Assembly: GCF_024347575.1 (NCBI RefSeq)
Contig: NZ_AP025505.1
Span: 62,001 to 126,000, forward strand
DNA: 64,000 nt
Direction of reading: 5' to 3'
Origin: Vibrio pelagius
GTDB taxonomy: Bacteria > Pseudomonadota > Gammaproteobacteria > Enterobacterales > Vibrionaceae
Numbering within the stretch: position 1 is the first letter of the stretch; every line of letters begins with the position of its first letter. The notes under the pieces are model-generated. The model did no database searches, had not been told where the DNA came from, and saw only the letters and a list, made by a program, of their open reading frames with translations. Both the position numbers and the translations under genes were made by a program. Of this stretch, positions 45,333 through 54,998 are shown in pieces.

Positions 45333-46547
45333 ATGTTTAAAAGAGTTTTAGCCGCGGTTGCCATTAGTTCATCTTTGCTAGCGACTTCCGCGTACGCTGA
45401 CTGTGGTTTTACTAACGAGACAGAAGTTAAGTCACTCTCTGCGAGCTTTCAAGCGTGGAAAGTGATCACGAATGAGATGCAAAAATGCGGCAATGTATCT
45501 GCTGAATTAGATAATGAATTTAAGATTAAACAACCTGCAGCATTCGCAACTCAACCTTCACTTTATCATATTGCAGGGGTATCAAACGAAACGATTCAAC
45601 CCCTACTCAATGAAAAAACGATTCGTCCATTAGACGATTTGGTAGCCAAATACGGACAGCATTTATCACCAAATCAATTAATTAAAGTCGATGGAAAAAT
45701 CATGGCGATTGCGATGATGATTAATAGTCAGCACCTCATCTATCGCCAAGACATTTTGGATCAGCTGAAAATTCCGACTCCGACCACTTACGATGAAGTT
45801 CTATCAGCAGCGAAAAAGATTCGTGACGCTGGGATTATGGAATACCCTTTAACAGGCACCTATAAAACAGGTTGGAACTTAGGGATGGAGTTTACCAATT
45901 TATACATGAGTTATGGTGGTCAGTTTTTTGATGAATCAAACCAACCAATGGTGAATAGTGAAGCTGGTAAGCAAACCCTGACTACTATGAAAGCGTTGAC
46001 AGAATATATGGATCCGGAATATCTCATTGCCGACTCCACGCAGGTTCAAAAGAAGTTACAACAAGACAAAGCTGCCATAGCCAACCTCTGGGCATCACGC
46101 GCAAGTGCCGTCGATGATGAAGCCGAATCTTTAGTCGCGGGTAAAATTGCATTTGCCGCCGCACCATCTGCTGTCCCTGGAGGTAAACCCGCTGCTACCT
46201 TATGGTGGGATGGCATGACTATCGCCGCCAACATTAGTGATGAAGAAGCTGAAGCCGCATTTCGCACTGCCATATCGACGCTAACACCTGAGATGGCGAA
46301 CACCAATAGCACAGTGGCGACATGGCTTGTTAAAGGTTACAAACCAAGTAAGTATTCAACGGGTTCAATTGCTAATGCCCAAAGTGGCACACCTGCTTAT
46401 CCTGCGTCAGTACCTATGGGAATGATGCAAGCAGCCTTAGGTACAACAGTATCTAACTACCTAGTTGGTGACACATCCCTTGAACAAACCTTGCAAGAAA
46501 TTGAATCTAAATACCTGACGACCGCTAAGGAATCAGGACTACTGTAA
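45333..46547 (+). CDS. ABC importer substrate-binding protein (family 1, CUT1)
   Basis: Periplasmic binding protein of 404 residues. The signal peptide MFKRVLAAVAISSSLLATSAYA ends in AYA before ADCGF. The mature part has the usual family 1 organisation, with LYRQD-like LIYRQDILDQLKIPTPTTYDEVLSAAKKI in the middle and a Trp-rich WWDGMTIAANISDEEAEAAF segment. It delivers the substrate to the two permeases that follow. CUT1 systems carry oligosaccharides, polyols or glycerophosphates; the substrate here is unknown. Confidence 0.9.
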   Translation: MFKRVLAAVAISSSLLATSAYADCGFTNETEVKSLSASFQAWKVITNEMQKCGNVSAELDNEFKIKQPAAFATQPSLYHIAGVSNETIQPLLNEKTIRPLDDLVAKYGQHLSPNQLIKVDGKIMAIAMMINSQHLIYRQDILDQLKIPTPTTYDEVLSAAKKIRDAGIMEYPLTGTYKTGWNLGMEFTNLYMSYGGQFFDESNQPMVNSEAGKQTLTTMKALTEYMDPEYLIADSTQVQKKLQQDKAAIANLWASRASAVDDEAESLVAGKIAFAAAPSAVPGGKPAATLWWDGMTIAANISDEEAEAAFRTAISTLTPEMANTNSTVATWLVKGYKPSKYSTGSIANAQSGTPAYPASVPMGMMQAALGTTVSNYLVGDTSLEQTLQEIESKYLTTAKESGLL

Positions 46548-46555
46548 GACTCAAA

Positions 46556-46584
46556 CGCTACCTCGTCGTTTTTTAGAGGTAGCG
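46556..46584 (+). terminator. Intercistronic hairpin after the binding-protein gene
   Basis: Perfect 9-bp stem CGCTACCTC / GAGGTAGCG with an 11-base loop containing TTTTTT. It has no T-run behind it. Such hairpins after binding-protein genes protect the upstream mRNA or cause partial termination and so give more binding protein than permease. Confidence 0.6.
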
Positions 46585-46695
46585 ATTCCATCCCCTGTTC
46601 GGTTCTAGAATGAACTTCCGTTTGCGCTTAACTAGCCGCACCGGAGCTAGTATACGCAGGTGATGTCAGGACGACGTACATTTCAGGAGAAAGTA

Positions 46696-47721
46696 ATGCG
46701 ACGCAGTACCTTTCTGGCATTTATTGCCCCTTCAATTTTTATGATGGTGTTTTTTATTGCCGCACCACTGGTGAGTGTTTTTTGGCAAAGTCTACATGTG
46801 ACCAAGCCTGTTTTTGAAGAAGTGAAAATTGAAAAGTGCTCCCCAGGCTTTATGGAGCAAATCTGTACCACCGAAATCACAAGCCGACCAACATTTGATA
46901 GTGAAGGTAAACCAATTCAAGTTACCGAATTTGTTGGTCTCGATAGCTATCGAGAGATGCTACAGCCAGAACGTGTTGTGGCTGCATTAACCGGAGAAGG
47001 TGAAAGCATATCAAGTATATTTTCCATCGACTTCTACAAAGCACTACGCTTTACCCTAACTTTTACCCTCATCACCCTGCCGTTGGTACTTGGTTTAGGA
47101 TTGGCATTGGCGATTGCGGTTCACAACACCGTTAAATCTTTACGTGGCCCAATTATCTTTATCTCGTTACTGCCGTTTATCATAACGCCTGTAATTGGTG
47201 CGCTATCAATCCGTTGGTTGTTTGTCAGCGATGGTATTTTGAGTGCAGGGATTAATCATTTGCTGGGTTATGAGTTTGCGATGTTTGCACAATCGTGGAC
47301 CATTGAAATACTCATGATGTTTTATCGTGTATGGCATGTGGCTCCTTTTGCTTTCATCATTTTCTATGCCGGGTTGCAATCAGTCAATCAAGACACATTA
47401 GATGCTGCGATTGTTGACGGTGCTTCACGCTGGGAACGCACACGCTCGGTCATTATTCCCCACTTAATGCCGCTCATTATTTTCGTTTCGATGGTGCATT
47501 TAATGGATGCATACCGAGTGTTTGAAGAAGTGATCGGGTTTAGCAGTGAAGCTCATGTGATTTCATTGCAGTGGCTGACGTTTGACCTACTCACACCGGA
47601 CAACACGGGTAACCGTTCGATCTCGCGTGCTTCAGCTTCTTCCATGCTGACTCTAGTGGGCATTGTATTGCTGCTGATTCCAGTACTACAACGTACTTGG
47701 CGCGATCACAAACGTAGTTAG
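46696..47721 (+). CDS. ABC importer permease (MalF/UgpA type)
   Basis: Inner-membrane permease of 341 residues with about six transmembrane segments. The EAA loop that contacts the ATPase is DAAIVDGASRWERTRSVIIPHLMP. Between the first and second helices is a periplasmic loop of about 100 residues with two Cys (KCSPGFMEQICTT), which could form a disulfide; it is longer than in most UgpA-like proteins. AGGAGA precedes the ATG at a normal distance; an in-frame ATG 36 bases upstream lacks one. Confidence 0.9.
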   Translation: MRRSTFLAFIAPSIFMMVFFIAAPLVSVFWQSLHVTKPVFEEVKIEKCSPGFMEQICTTEITSRPTFDSEGKPIQVTEFVGLDSYREMLQPERVVAALTGEGESISSIFSIDFYKALRFTLTFTLITLPLVLGLGLALAIAVHNTVKSLRGPIIFISLLPFIITPVIGALSIRWLFVSDGILSAGINHLLGYEFAMFAQSWTIEILMMFYRVWHVAPFAFIIFYAGLQSVNQDTLDAAIVDGASRWERTRSVIIPHLMPLIIFVSMVHLMDAYRVFEEVIGFSSEAHVISLQWLTFDLLTPDNTGNRSISRASASSMLTLVGIVLLLIPVLQRTWRDHKRS

Positions 47722-47745
47722 TCTAGAAATTAAAGGATTTAATTC

Positions 47746-48978
47746 ATGATTATTTCAGAAGTACCACGAGCGTTTCGTCAGCCTCTTAGCTTGAAATTGA
47801 CCACGAATACACTTTTAGCAGCCTGGGTTTTAATTGCTTCCTTCCCATTGGTGTGGATAGCGGTAATGTCGTTCAAACTACCAATGGATTCATTTGCCAA
47901 TAATCCATTACAAGTATTGATGGGTTTCGAAACCTTGCAGAGTGTCGGTGGAATATCGACATTTCAAGTGATGCTTTGGGCAAGCTTTGCCTACCTTGTG
48001 TTCAAAGCGCCAGCCAAGTATGGTACCAAGTTAGTGGACTATTTATCGACCAGAAGTGACACACCACGTCCACAGTGGATAAGCTATTCACTTGCTTCAG
48101 CTGTGTACGTTCTAGCGATTGTAATCGGAGCATTTGTTGTGATTCCTGCTATGAACTTTATGGCGACATTTACGCTCGGATCGATCCCTTTCATTGGTGG
48201 TCTAGTAGAACCGATCATTGGTTTTACTTGGCAACACTATCAAGCAGTATGGCTAGAGAATGGCTTTTACAATCAATTTACGAACTCAATGATTGTTACA
48301 GCGGGTGTCGTTTGTATATCGCTATCGATAGGTACACTAGCAGGCTATGCGTTGTCCCGTACCAATTCAAACTTGGCTTTCTGGCTTTTGATAATCGCCT
48401 TGATCTTACGCGCGCTGCCTCACTCAGTACTCGTTGCGGGCTACTTACCAGCATTTATCAATTCAAGCGAGATCTTAGCACCGCTATGGGAGAGTGCTTG
48501 GACAGGATGGTTCTTCGGACTGTTTAGTGACGCTGCGCCAACACTTTATGGTAAACCAATGGCGATTATCATTGTGCTTGTCGCCATCAACCAACCATTC
48601 ACAATTTGGATGTTACGCTCATTTTTCCAAAATATCCCGCAAGATCTCGACGAGGCAGCAATGGTCGATGGTTGCACTCGCTTTGAAGCCTTCCGACGTG
48701 CTGTACTTCCAGTCGCCTGGCCTGGAATCATCACTGCAGGGCTATTCTCGTTCCTATTGGGGTACAACGATTTCCTTGTAACCTCGCTACTATTGGACGC
48801 CCAGTCACAAACTATGGTGCCAGCAATTAGCCAATATTTTAATCGAGAAACCACAATGACAGACCAAGTAGAGGCGGTTGCCGCTGCAGTGTCAATTACA
48901 GCACCTCTCTTCTTGTTGGTTATCGTGTTCCAAAAACAGATTGTATCGGGCCTAACTCAAGGCGCAGTTAAAGGTTAA
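47746..48978 (+). CDS. ABC importer permease (MalG/UgpE type), with extra N-terminal membrane insert
   Basis: Permease of 410 residues. The EAA loop is DEAAMVDGCTRFEAFRRAVLP and the C-terminal half follows the MalG pattern. MalG-like proteins are usually about 280-300 residues; the extra ~110 residues lie after the first helix (about residues 50-160) and contain two further hydrophobic segments, FQVMLWASFAYLVF and SLASAVYVLAIVIGAFVVIP. The insert is in frame, with no sign of a frameshift. It pairs with the preceding permease. Confidence 0.88.
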   Translation: MIISEVPRAFRQPLSLKLTTNTLLAAWVLIASFPLVWIAVMSFKLPMDSFANNPLQVLMGFETLQSVGGISTFQVMLWASFAYLVFKAPAKYGTKLVDYLSTRSDTPRPQWISYSLASAVYVLAIVIGAFVVIPAMNFMATFTLGSIPFIGGLVEPIIGFTWQHYQAVWLENGFYNQFTNSMIVTAGVVCISLSIGTLAGYALSRTNSNLAFWLLIIALILRALPHSVLVAGYLPAFINSSEILAPLWESAWTGWFFGLFSDAAPTLYGKPMAIIIVLVAINQPFTIWMLRSFFQNIPQDLDEAAMVDGCTRFEAFRRAVLPVAWPGIITAGLFSFLLGYNDFLVTSLLLDAQSQTMVPAISQYFNRETTMTDQVEAVAAAVSITAPLFLLVIVFQKQIVSGLTQGAVKG

Positions 48979-49002
48979 TAATAACGGTGGAAGAATATTG
49001 AA

Positions 49003-49971
49003 ATGAAAGGCTTTAATCCTAAATGGAAAGATTTTCCAGATTACATTATTGGTGTAACGAAAGAGATTTGGGAAGATCGTGGTGTGCATACACTAAAACA
49101 CTATTATGCACCCGATATTATCGTTCGTTCACCAGCTTCAGTAGTACAAGGCAATGAGGGCGTCATTGCTGCGACAATGTCGACTTTAGCTGAATTACCC
49201 GATCGCCAACTCTTTGGAGAAGATGTCATTTGGACAGGTACTCCCGAGCAAGGCTTGCTTTCATCACACCGTTTGTTGTGTACCGCAACACATAGCCATG
49301 CGGGAGCTTATGGTGCACCTACGGGAAAATTAATTAAGTACAGAATTTTAGCGGATTGTCACGCTATTAACGATCAGATTAATGATGAATGGTTGGTGAG
49401 AGACCAAGGTGCTATAGCGCTTCAACTTGGGAAAACGCCAATGGAGTACGCAAGCGAACTCATTGAATTGGAGGGTGGACTGGAGCGCTGTGTTCAGCCC
49501 TTTACACCTGAGATAGATGTTCAAGGACCATACCAAGGTGCCGGCAATAAAAGTGAATGGGGTGAGGCGTATCGAGATACGTTGACACGCATCATGCACG
49601 CCGAGTTTTCGGTGATTCCAACGGTTTACGACCGAGCTTGTATCGGTGAATACGCTAGCAATCGAACCGCACTATCGCATGGCGAAATAGACCATTTCTG
49701 GTTGAGCTTGCGCTCGAGCCTACCCGACGCTGAGTTCAAGATTGAGCACGTGATGGGCAATGACGATCCGATGATGTCGCCAAGAGCCGCTATTCGTTGG
49801 TCGTTGCAAGGTACTCACAGCGGTTACGGTTTACTTGGTAAACCAACTCAGCAGCCAGTGTATATAATGGGGATCTCTCATGCCGAGTTTGGACCTTGGG
49901 GTATTCGCCGCGAGTACACCTTAATTGATGAGGTAGCGATTTCCAAACAGATTTTACTTGGGCTGGGTTAA
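49003..49971 (+). CDS. NTF2/SnoaL-like protein (paralogue 3, divergent)
   Basis: Protein of 322 residues, 24 bases behind the second permease and so part of the importer operon. It has the two-domain size of the other local paralogues but is more divergent: the Trp-x-Gly-Pro motif of the second domain is not seen. DEWLVRDQGAIALQLG closes the first domain and WGIRREYTLIDEVAI the second. HYYAPDIIVRSPASVVQGNEGV is a usual NTF2-like opening. Cytoplasmic, function unknown. Confidence 0.72.
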   Translation: MKGFNPKWKDFPDYIIGVTKEIWEDRGVHTLKHYYAPDIIVRSPASVVQGNEGVIAATMSTLAELPDRQLFGEDVIWTGTPEQGLLSSHRLLCTATHSHAGAYGAPTGKLIKYRILADCHAINDQINDEWLVRDQGAIALQLGKTPMEYASELIELEGGLERCVQPFTPEIDVQGPYQGAGNKSEWGEAYRDTLTRIMHAEFSVIPTVYDRACIGEYASNRTALSHGEIDHFWLSLRSSLPDAEFKIEHVMGNDDPMMSPRAAIRWSLQGTHSGYGLLGKPTQQPVYIMGISHAEFGPWGIRREYTLIDEVAISKQILLGLG

Positions 49972-50128
49972 AACGGCTCAATGTGAAAACAGCTTCAACT
50001 GGGAGAGGTAATACTCTCCCTGTCGCTGATGATTCGCACAAACGCTCACTTCCACAGAACTTTTACTCCCACAATCCATTAACTTCCACAAACTTAATAC
50101 TTTCATAAACTTGAGACGAGAAAGGGAT

Positions 50129-51145
50129 ATGTCTAAATTTCAAAATGCAAAACGTATTGTTCGAGCCTACTTTGACGCTATTGAACAAGCAAGTCATGAA
50201 AACGTGGTCAATGTACTTAAGGAACATACCTCTGAAGATTATGTTTTTCGCGGCGTCTACCCATTCCGAGAGCAAGAGGGTGCGCAGGCAGCGGCAGAGG
50301 TATTTTGGTCGCCACTAATGAAATCAATAACGCGCATGCAGCGTCGCCAAGATATTTTCATTGCTGGCGAAAATGAAGTTGAGAGCGATGAAGTGTGGGT
50401 TATGAGTATGGGCCATTTTATGGGACTCTTTGACGCCGAGTATTTAGGGATTCGCCCAACCGGGAAAATCATGAATATCCGCTATGCAGAATTTAGCTGC
50501 GTAGAAAATGACAAGATAACAAAAACAGGTCTGTTCATTGATTTATTGGGTGTAATGGATCAAGCCGGCTGTTACCCACTACCTCCATCTACAGGACGAC
50601 ACTTTGTTTATCCGGGGCCAAGAAATCATGATGGTTTACTGTTTGAAGATGCTAAACCGGAAGAAGGCGTTCAGACACTAGCGCTTGTGAACCAGATGGT
50701 GGATGACCTTTCAACACTGAATGAAAGTGGTTCTATGGGCTGCCCACCTGAGGTTTTAGAGAAAACATGGTCTAAAGATATGCTCTGGTATGGACCTTGC
50801 GGAATTGGTGCAACTTATACAATTCCGCGTTATCAACAACAGCATCAACTGCCATTTCGACAAAACCTTAAAGATAAGACATTTAATGGGCACGTTTGTC
50901 GATTTGCCGAGGGAAAATTCGCCTGTTTCTTTGGTTGGCCTAACCTATCCAACACACCGATAGGTGGTTTTTTGGGTATGACGGGCGGCGAAACGCGAGC
51001 TCATATGCAAGTCGTGGATGTGTATTATCGAGAAGACGATAAGCTGTCAGAGAACTGGGTTCTGATCGATCTCCCATACTGGTTAAAGCAGCAAGGGTTA
51101 GATGTACTCGAACGAACGGCTAGTATTATGAACCCTAGTTACTAA
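50129..51145 (+). CDS. Tandem NTF2/SnoaL-like domain protein (paralogue 4)
   Basis: Protein of 338 residues and last gene of the importer operon, 157 bp after paralogue 3. The second domain has LWYGPCGIGATYTIPRY and ends in ENWVLIDLPYW, matching paralogues 1 and 2 more closely than its neighbour. The ATG is preceded by GAAAGGG; an in-frame TTG 18 bases upstream is rejected. No signal peptide. It probably acts with the other paralogues on the imported compound, but this is inferred from position only. Confidence 0.75.
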   Translation: MSKFQNAKRIVRAYFDAIEQASHENVVNVLKEHTSEDYVFRGVYPFREQEGAQAAAEVFWSPLMKSITRMQRRQDIFIAGENEVESDEVWVMSMGHFMGLFDAEYLGIRPTGKIMNIRYAEFSCVENDKITKTGLFIDLLGVMDQAGCYPLPPSTGRHFVYPGPRNHDGLLFEDAKPEEGVQTLALVNQMVDDLSTLNESGSMGCPPEVLEKTWSKDMLWYGPCGIGATYTIPRYQQQHQLPFRQNLKDKTFNGHVCRFAEGKFACFFGWPNLSNTPIGGFLGMTGGETRAHMQVVDVYYREDDKLSENWVLIDLPYWLKQQGLDVLERTASIMNPSY

Positions 51146-51721
51146 ATAAAAGTGCTAAATAGAGAGTCAAAGCAACAAAAATCTTGCTCTGAGCTTCACT
51201 ATCACAGGCTTAAGTGATTCACTAAGAACGTCGTTGTTTAAATGTATGTACAATGACCGACCTAGAATTACGAAAGCCTGTGAAATCAATCGCGTGATCG
51301 ATGGTGAGATAAGTACGACAAGTTACTAACGTTTTCCAAATATTCTCAAGTGAAAAGCCAGGTCATCAATCGATAATAATTACCTTCACTAAAATACTCT
51401 CTTGAATAGTCAACTTAGAGTAAAGACATTTAGTTATAGTGCGTTAGTTCGCATTTATCGTCTCAGTTATTTATTCAATTTGATTATTTGTTAAGGCGTT
51501 TAGGTCATAACCAGAGACTTATTAAGATACCTACCAAGCATAACCTATGAGTGTAACCGTTCATTCGTGGCTTTTTCTCAGTAGACTGATTGAAACATGC
51601 TTTTCCTCATTTATAACGAAAACTCATCTGTTTTAAAGAGTTACACGAGCAAGACCCAATTCCTACGGTATACTAATCATAGTAGTTTCACCAACAAACA
51701 TGCCAATACTTAGGAGGTTGC
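51146..51721. other. Long intergenic region without recognised feature
   Basis: About 575 bp, AT-rich. A dyad AGTGA-T-TCACT lies near 51211. The last bases hold the ribosome site AGGAGG of the next gene. No gene, RNA or terminator was recognised. Confidence 0.5.
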
Positions 51722-52117
51722 GTGTCAAAGAGTTTTAACCTTGAAGATGCCGGACAAATTTTTGTTGGCGCATTTGCTCTCGCTGTGCCTATCTCGTTTT
51801 CTGAGGAAGCCTGGCAGTTAGGAGAAAGTTTACCTACGACCAACCTAGCGTTACTTTCTCTCCTATCATGCCTGTTCTTATCAATTTATGCTTTTGAGAG
51901 TGTTTACCAAAGAAATATCAGCGGCAGAGTCATAGAATTTGTATTGCGTATCACGATTGCCTATATATTGACCATGATGGTCGTCGCTTTAGTACTACTG
52001 TGCATTGATAAACTTCCTGTAATTGATTCTCCTTTGGTCGCGTTAAAACGAGTCATCGTTATCACCATGCCAGCATCAATGGGCGCCATTATTGTTGATG
52101 GTTTTGATAAGGAATAA
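51722..52117 (+). CDS. DUF2391 integral membrane protein
   Basis: Small membrane protein of 131 residues with four hydrophobic segments, resembling the DUF2391 (TIGR02587-like) family: GAFALAVPISFSEEAWQLGESLP at the start and VIVITMPASMGAIIVDGF at the end. It starts with GTG behind a perfect AGGAGG. The function of the family is unknown to me. It is monocistronic and convergent with the iron transport operon. Confidence 0.75.
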   Translation: MSKSFNLEDAGQIFVGAFALAVPISFSEEAWQLGESLPTTNLALLSLLSCLFLSIYAFESVYQRNISGRVIEFVLRITIAYILTMMVVALVLLCIDKLPVIDSPLVALKRVIVITMPASMGAIIVDGFDKE

Positions 52118-52225
52118 ATGTGGTTTCAATGACCAAGTTCCCAACCCAGAGCTTCGAGAGACAACGCAAACAAATCATCTGGTTTGGGAATGCCAGTCTT
52201 ATAACAATGAAAAGTCGAACAACAG

Positions 52226-52990
52226 CTAGAGCGCCACGCACATTGGGGTATTTGAAATCGGATCGCGGAAAACTTTCGCATTCAAATCAAAAACATCGTC
52301 AAGCAACGCCTCCGTTATCACATGATCAGGAGCCCCTTCAACCACAACACGGCCCTGCTTTAAGACCACTAAATGATCGCAGTAACGACACGCTTGATTC
52401 AGGTCGTGGAGCACGACAACCACCGTTTTACCTTTGTCATTCATTTTTTGCATTAAACTCATTAGCTCGACTTGATGAGACATATCTAAATATGTAGTAG
52501 GCTCATCAAGCATTACGATGTCCGTATCTTGTGCAATCACCATTGCGATCCATGCTCTCTGCCTTTGACCTCCGGACAAAGATTCAACCGGCTGGTCAGC
52601 ATACTCACGTACACCTGTATCACGCATTGCTTGTTCGACAATGATTTGATCGTCTTTACCTAACTTTCCCCAATGTGAAACATAAGGTGAACGGCCATAC
52701 TCCACCAATTTTCTAACGGTAATACCTTCTGGACTAACTAGAATTTGTGGCAAAAGTGACAAAGAACGCGCGAGCACTTTATCGCCATAACTTGATAGCG
52801 GTTTACCTTCAAACAGCACCTGCCCTGACATTGGTTTATTAATTCTTACCAAAGTTTTTAACAAGGTTGACTTACCACATCCATTGGGGCCTATTAGCGC
52901 GGTAATCTTCCCTTTAGGGATTGAAACCGTGAGGTTTGGGATGATCGTTTTTTTGCCGTATGCAACCGAAAGATTTTGCGTTTTTAGCAT
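52226..52990 (-). CDS. Iron(III)-chelate ABC transporter ATPase (FecE-like)
   Basis: ATPase of 254 residues. Walker A is GPNGCGKSTLLKTL, the signature ESLSGGQRQRAWIAM, and Walker B DIVMLDEPTTYLDMSHQ, all standard for FecE/FepC siderophore importers. The ATG two bases behind the permease stop is chosen; a TTG nine bases earlier is less likely. Last gene of the receptor-proximal operon. Confidence 0.93.
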   Translation of the reverse strand: MLKTQNLSVAYGKKTIIPNLTVSIPKGKITALIGPNGCGKSTLLKTLVRINKPMSGQVLFEGKPLSSYGDKVLARSLSLLPQILVSPEGITVRKLVEYGRSPYVSHWGKLGKDDQIIVEQAMRDTGVREYADQPVESLSGGQRQRAWIAMVIAQDTDIVMLDEPTTYLDMSHQVELMSLMQKMNDKGKTVVVVLHDLNQACRYCDHLVVLKQGRVVVEGAPDHVITEALLDDVFDLNAKVFRDPISNTPMCVAL

Positions 52991-52992
52991 GG

Positions 52993-53964
52993 TTACCAAC
53001 CTCGATAACGATGAAGAAGAAAAATGAAATAAGGTGCACCAATCACTGACGTAAGCACGCCAGCTGGCAACTCTGTTGGAGGGTTCAAGCCCCTAGCTAA
53101 CGCATCTGCAACAGTCACTAAAGTGGCCCCAAGTAAAGCCGATGCCGGAATTAACAATTTATGATTATGCCCAAACAATAAGCGGGCTAAGTGCGGAGCC
53201 AATAATCCAACGAAACTGATCGTTCCTGCCACTGAAACGCTGACGCTCGCAAGTAAGACAGCCGCCAACAATGCAAGAATCTGAATCTGTTTCGGCTTAA
53301 TGCCCAATGTAGTCGCACTTTCCTCACCCAACCCTAACACGTCCAAACGCCAAGCAAGCCAAAGTGCCAATGGCAGTAGTAAAACCAACGCTCCCCAAAT
53401 AAATGGAACTTGCTGCCAATTCCTCCCCCAAAGACTCCCTGTTAACCACACCATAGCGGTGTTGATCTCAATTGGGTTCGTGACGAGTAAGAAGTCAATA
53501 CAACTTGCTAGAAACGCGCTCACCGCAATACCGATCAGTGCCAGTTTGGCCGGTGTTGGTTTAGACCACCACGCCAAGAAAGCAATCAATCCAGCTGCAA
53601 CCACACCGCCGAACATCGCAAATATCGGAAGTAAACTCACTGATGCATTAGGTGACCACACCAAACTCGCGGTAGCAGCCAGGCCAGCTCCAGCGCTAAT
53701 TCCCATCAGATCAGGAGACGCTAGGGGATTGCGTATTACCCCTTGTACTAACACGCCTGAAAGACCTAACCCTGCCCCCACGCTGACCGCGAGTAACATA
53801 CGTGGTAACCGATACTGCTGTATAACAAAATCATCACTAGAAAAAGCGATTAGGTTCTGTATCACTTGAATACTAGAGACTGATGCTGCCCCAACAAACA
53901 AACCAGAAAAGGCTATCAATATGAGTAACCCAAGCAACAACCATACTTTCGCGTTATGATGCAT
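52993..53964 (-). CDS. Iron(III)-chelate ABC transporter permease (FecD-like)
   Basis: Inner-membrane permease of 323 residues from the BtuC/FecCD family with about nine to ten helices. RNPLASPDLMGISAGAGLAA is the standard early motif, and FVGLLAPHLARLLFGHNHK with ALARGLNPPTELPAGVLTSVIGAPYFIFLL are at the end. The ATG overlaps the stop of the preceding permease gene (TAATG), so the longer form with 11 more residues is not used. It forms the channel together with the other permease. Confidence 0.92.
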   Translation of the reverse strand: MHHNAKVWLLLGLLILIAFSGLFVGAASVSSIQVIQNLIAFSSDDFVIQQYRLPRMLLAVSVGAGLGLSGVLVQGVIRNPLASPDLMGISAGAGLAATASLVWSPNASVSLLPIFAMFGGVVAAGLIAFLAWWSKPTPAKLALIGIAVSAFLASCIDFLLVTNPIEINTAMVWLTGSLWGRNWQQVPFIWGALVLLLPLALWLAWRLDVLGLGEESATTLGIKPKQIQILALLAAVLLASVSVSVAGTISFVGLLAPHLARLLFGHNHKLLIPASALLGATLVTVADALARGLNPPTELPAGVLTSVIGAPYFIFLLHRYRGW

Positions 53965-54998
53965 TAAGACTTCCTCGTCGCAATGAGAATAAAACAAGGC
54001 GTCCCTATCAAAGCGGTAATGACACCCACGGGCGTTTCAGTCGGAAAAGCAATCGCTCTTGATAAGGCATCTGACCAAGATACCAACGCAGCCCCCGCCA
54101 TGGCGGAAACAGGTATCAACACATAGTAGTTGTACCCAAGCATAGGTCTGACTAGATGAGGAACTAGCAACCCGACAAAACCAATCGGTCCAGCAATAGC
54201 AACACTTGCACCAGCCAACAAAACGATGGTCACACTACAAATAAATCTAGTAAGACGGATATTGCTGCCCAGCCCAACCGCTACTTCTTCACCAAGCGCA
54301 AGTAGATTGAGATTACGCGCCAGACTCATCGCTAGCCCTAACCCGATCATTGCAGGCGGCCACAGCACTTGCCATTGATCATCGTCCACGGTAGATAAAG
54401 AGCCAGTAAGCCAATGCAACACGCTATAAGCCATGTCATCAGCAAGAATCAGTGCGGCTCGAGTCAACCCGATTAACAATGCTGTAATGGCAATCCCCGC
54501 CAAAACCAAACGCAATGGATGGGAACGAGCAGAAAAAAAACCGCCGAGAATCATCACAGCACCACCACTTAACGAAGCTCCGATAACGGCATTGAGAATT
54601 GGATTCAGCTCACTGATAATAGGCACACCTATCGCCGCTAAAGCCATAAAACAGGCCGCACCAGAATTAATCCCAAGAATAGAAGGAGATGCGAGAGGGT
54701 TTCGTGTTAACCCCTGCATCAGTAGGCCTGAGACGGCTAAACTCGCTCCAATTAATAACCCAGCGTAAGCTCTTGGTGCTCTTAGAGTCGCGAAGATTTG
54801 ATGAGTCATGTTGCTCGTATCAAACGAAAACCAGTAACCTATTAAATCAGTCAAAGTTAGGGAAAAGCTAGACCACCCGAGCATTGAGGCCGCATAGCCA
54901 GATAGCATCAAACACAACACTAACAAGGTAAATACAGCGGCTCGCCACGGCAACATTAGCAGATTTCGCCCACTTCTAGAGATCAACATTGCTCTCAT
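53964..54998 (-). CDS. Iron(III)-chelate ABC transporter permease (FecC-like)
   Basis: Permease of 344 residues of the FecCD family. [24 protein letters not shown] and [19 protein letters not shown] are conserved, as is the ending [18 protein letters not shown]. Its start overlaps the end of the binding-protein gene by 4 bases (ATGA), and its stop overlaps the next permease by 1, so the operon is tightly coupled. Confidence 0.92.
   Translation of the reverse strand: MRAMLISRSGRNLLMLPWRAAVFTLLVLCLMLSGYAASMLGWSSFSLTLTDLIGYWFSFDTSNMTHQIFATLRAPRAYAGLLIGASLAVSGLLMQGLTRNPLASPSILGINSGAACFMALAAIGVPIISELNPILNAVIGASLSGGAVMILGGFFSARSHPLRLVLAGIAITALLIGLTRAALILADDMAYSVLHWLTGSLSTVDDDQWQVLWPPAMIGLGLAMSLARNLNLLALGEEVAVGLGSNIRLTRFICSVTIVLLAGASVAIAGPIGFVGLLVPHLVRPMLGYNYYVLIPVSAMAGAALVSWSDALSRAIAFPTETPVGVITALIGTPCFILIATRKS

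Noticed and set aside
52120..52497. Plus-strand frame after the DUF2391 gene
   Set aside because: It mainly overlaps the antisense of the FecE-like ATPase, which is clearly the real gene.
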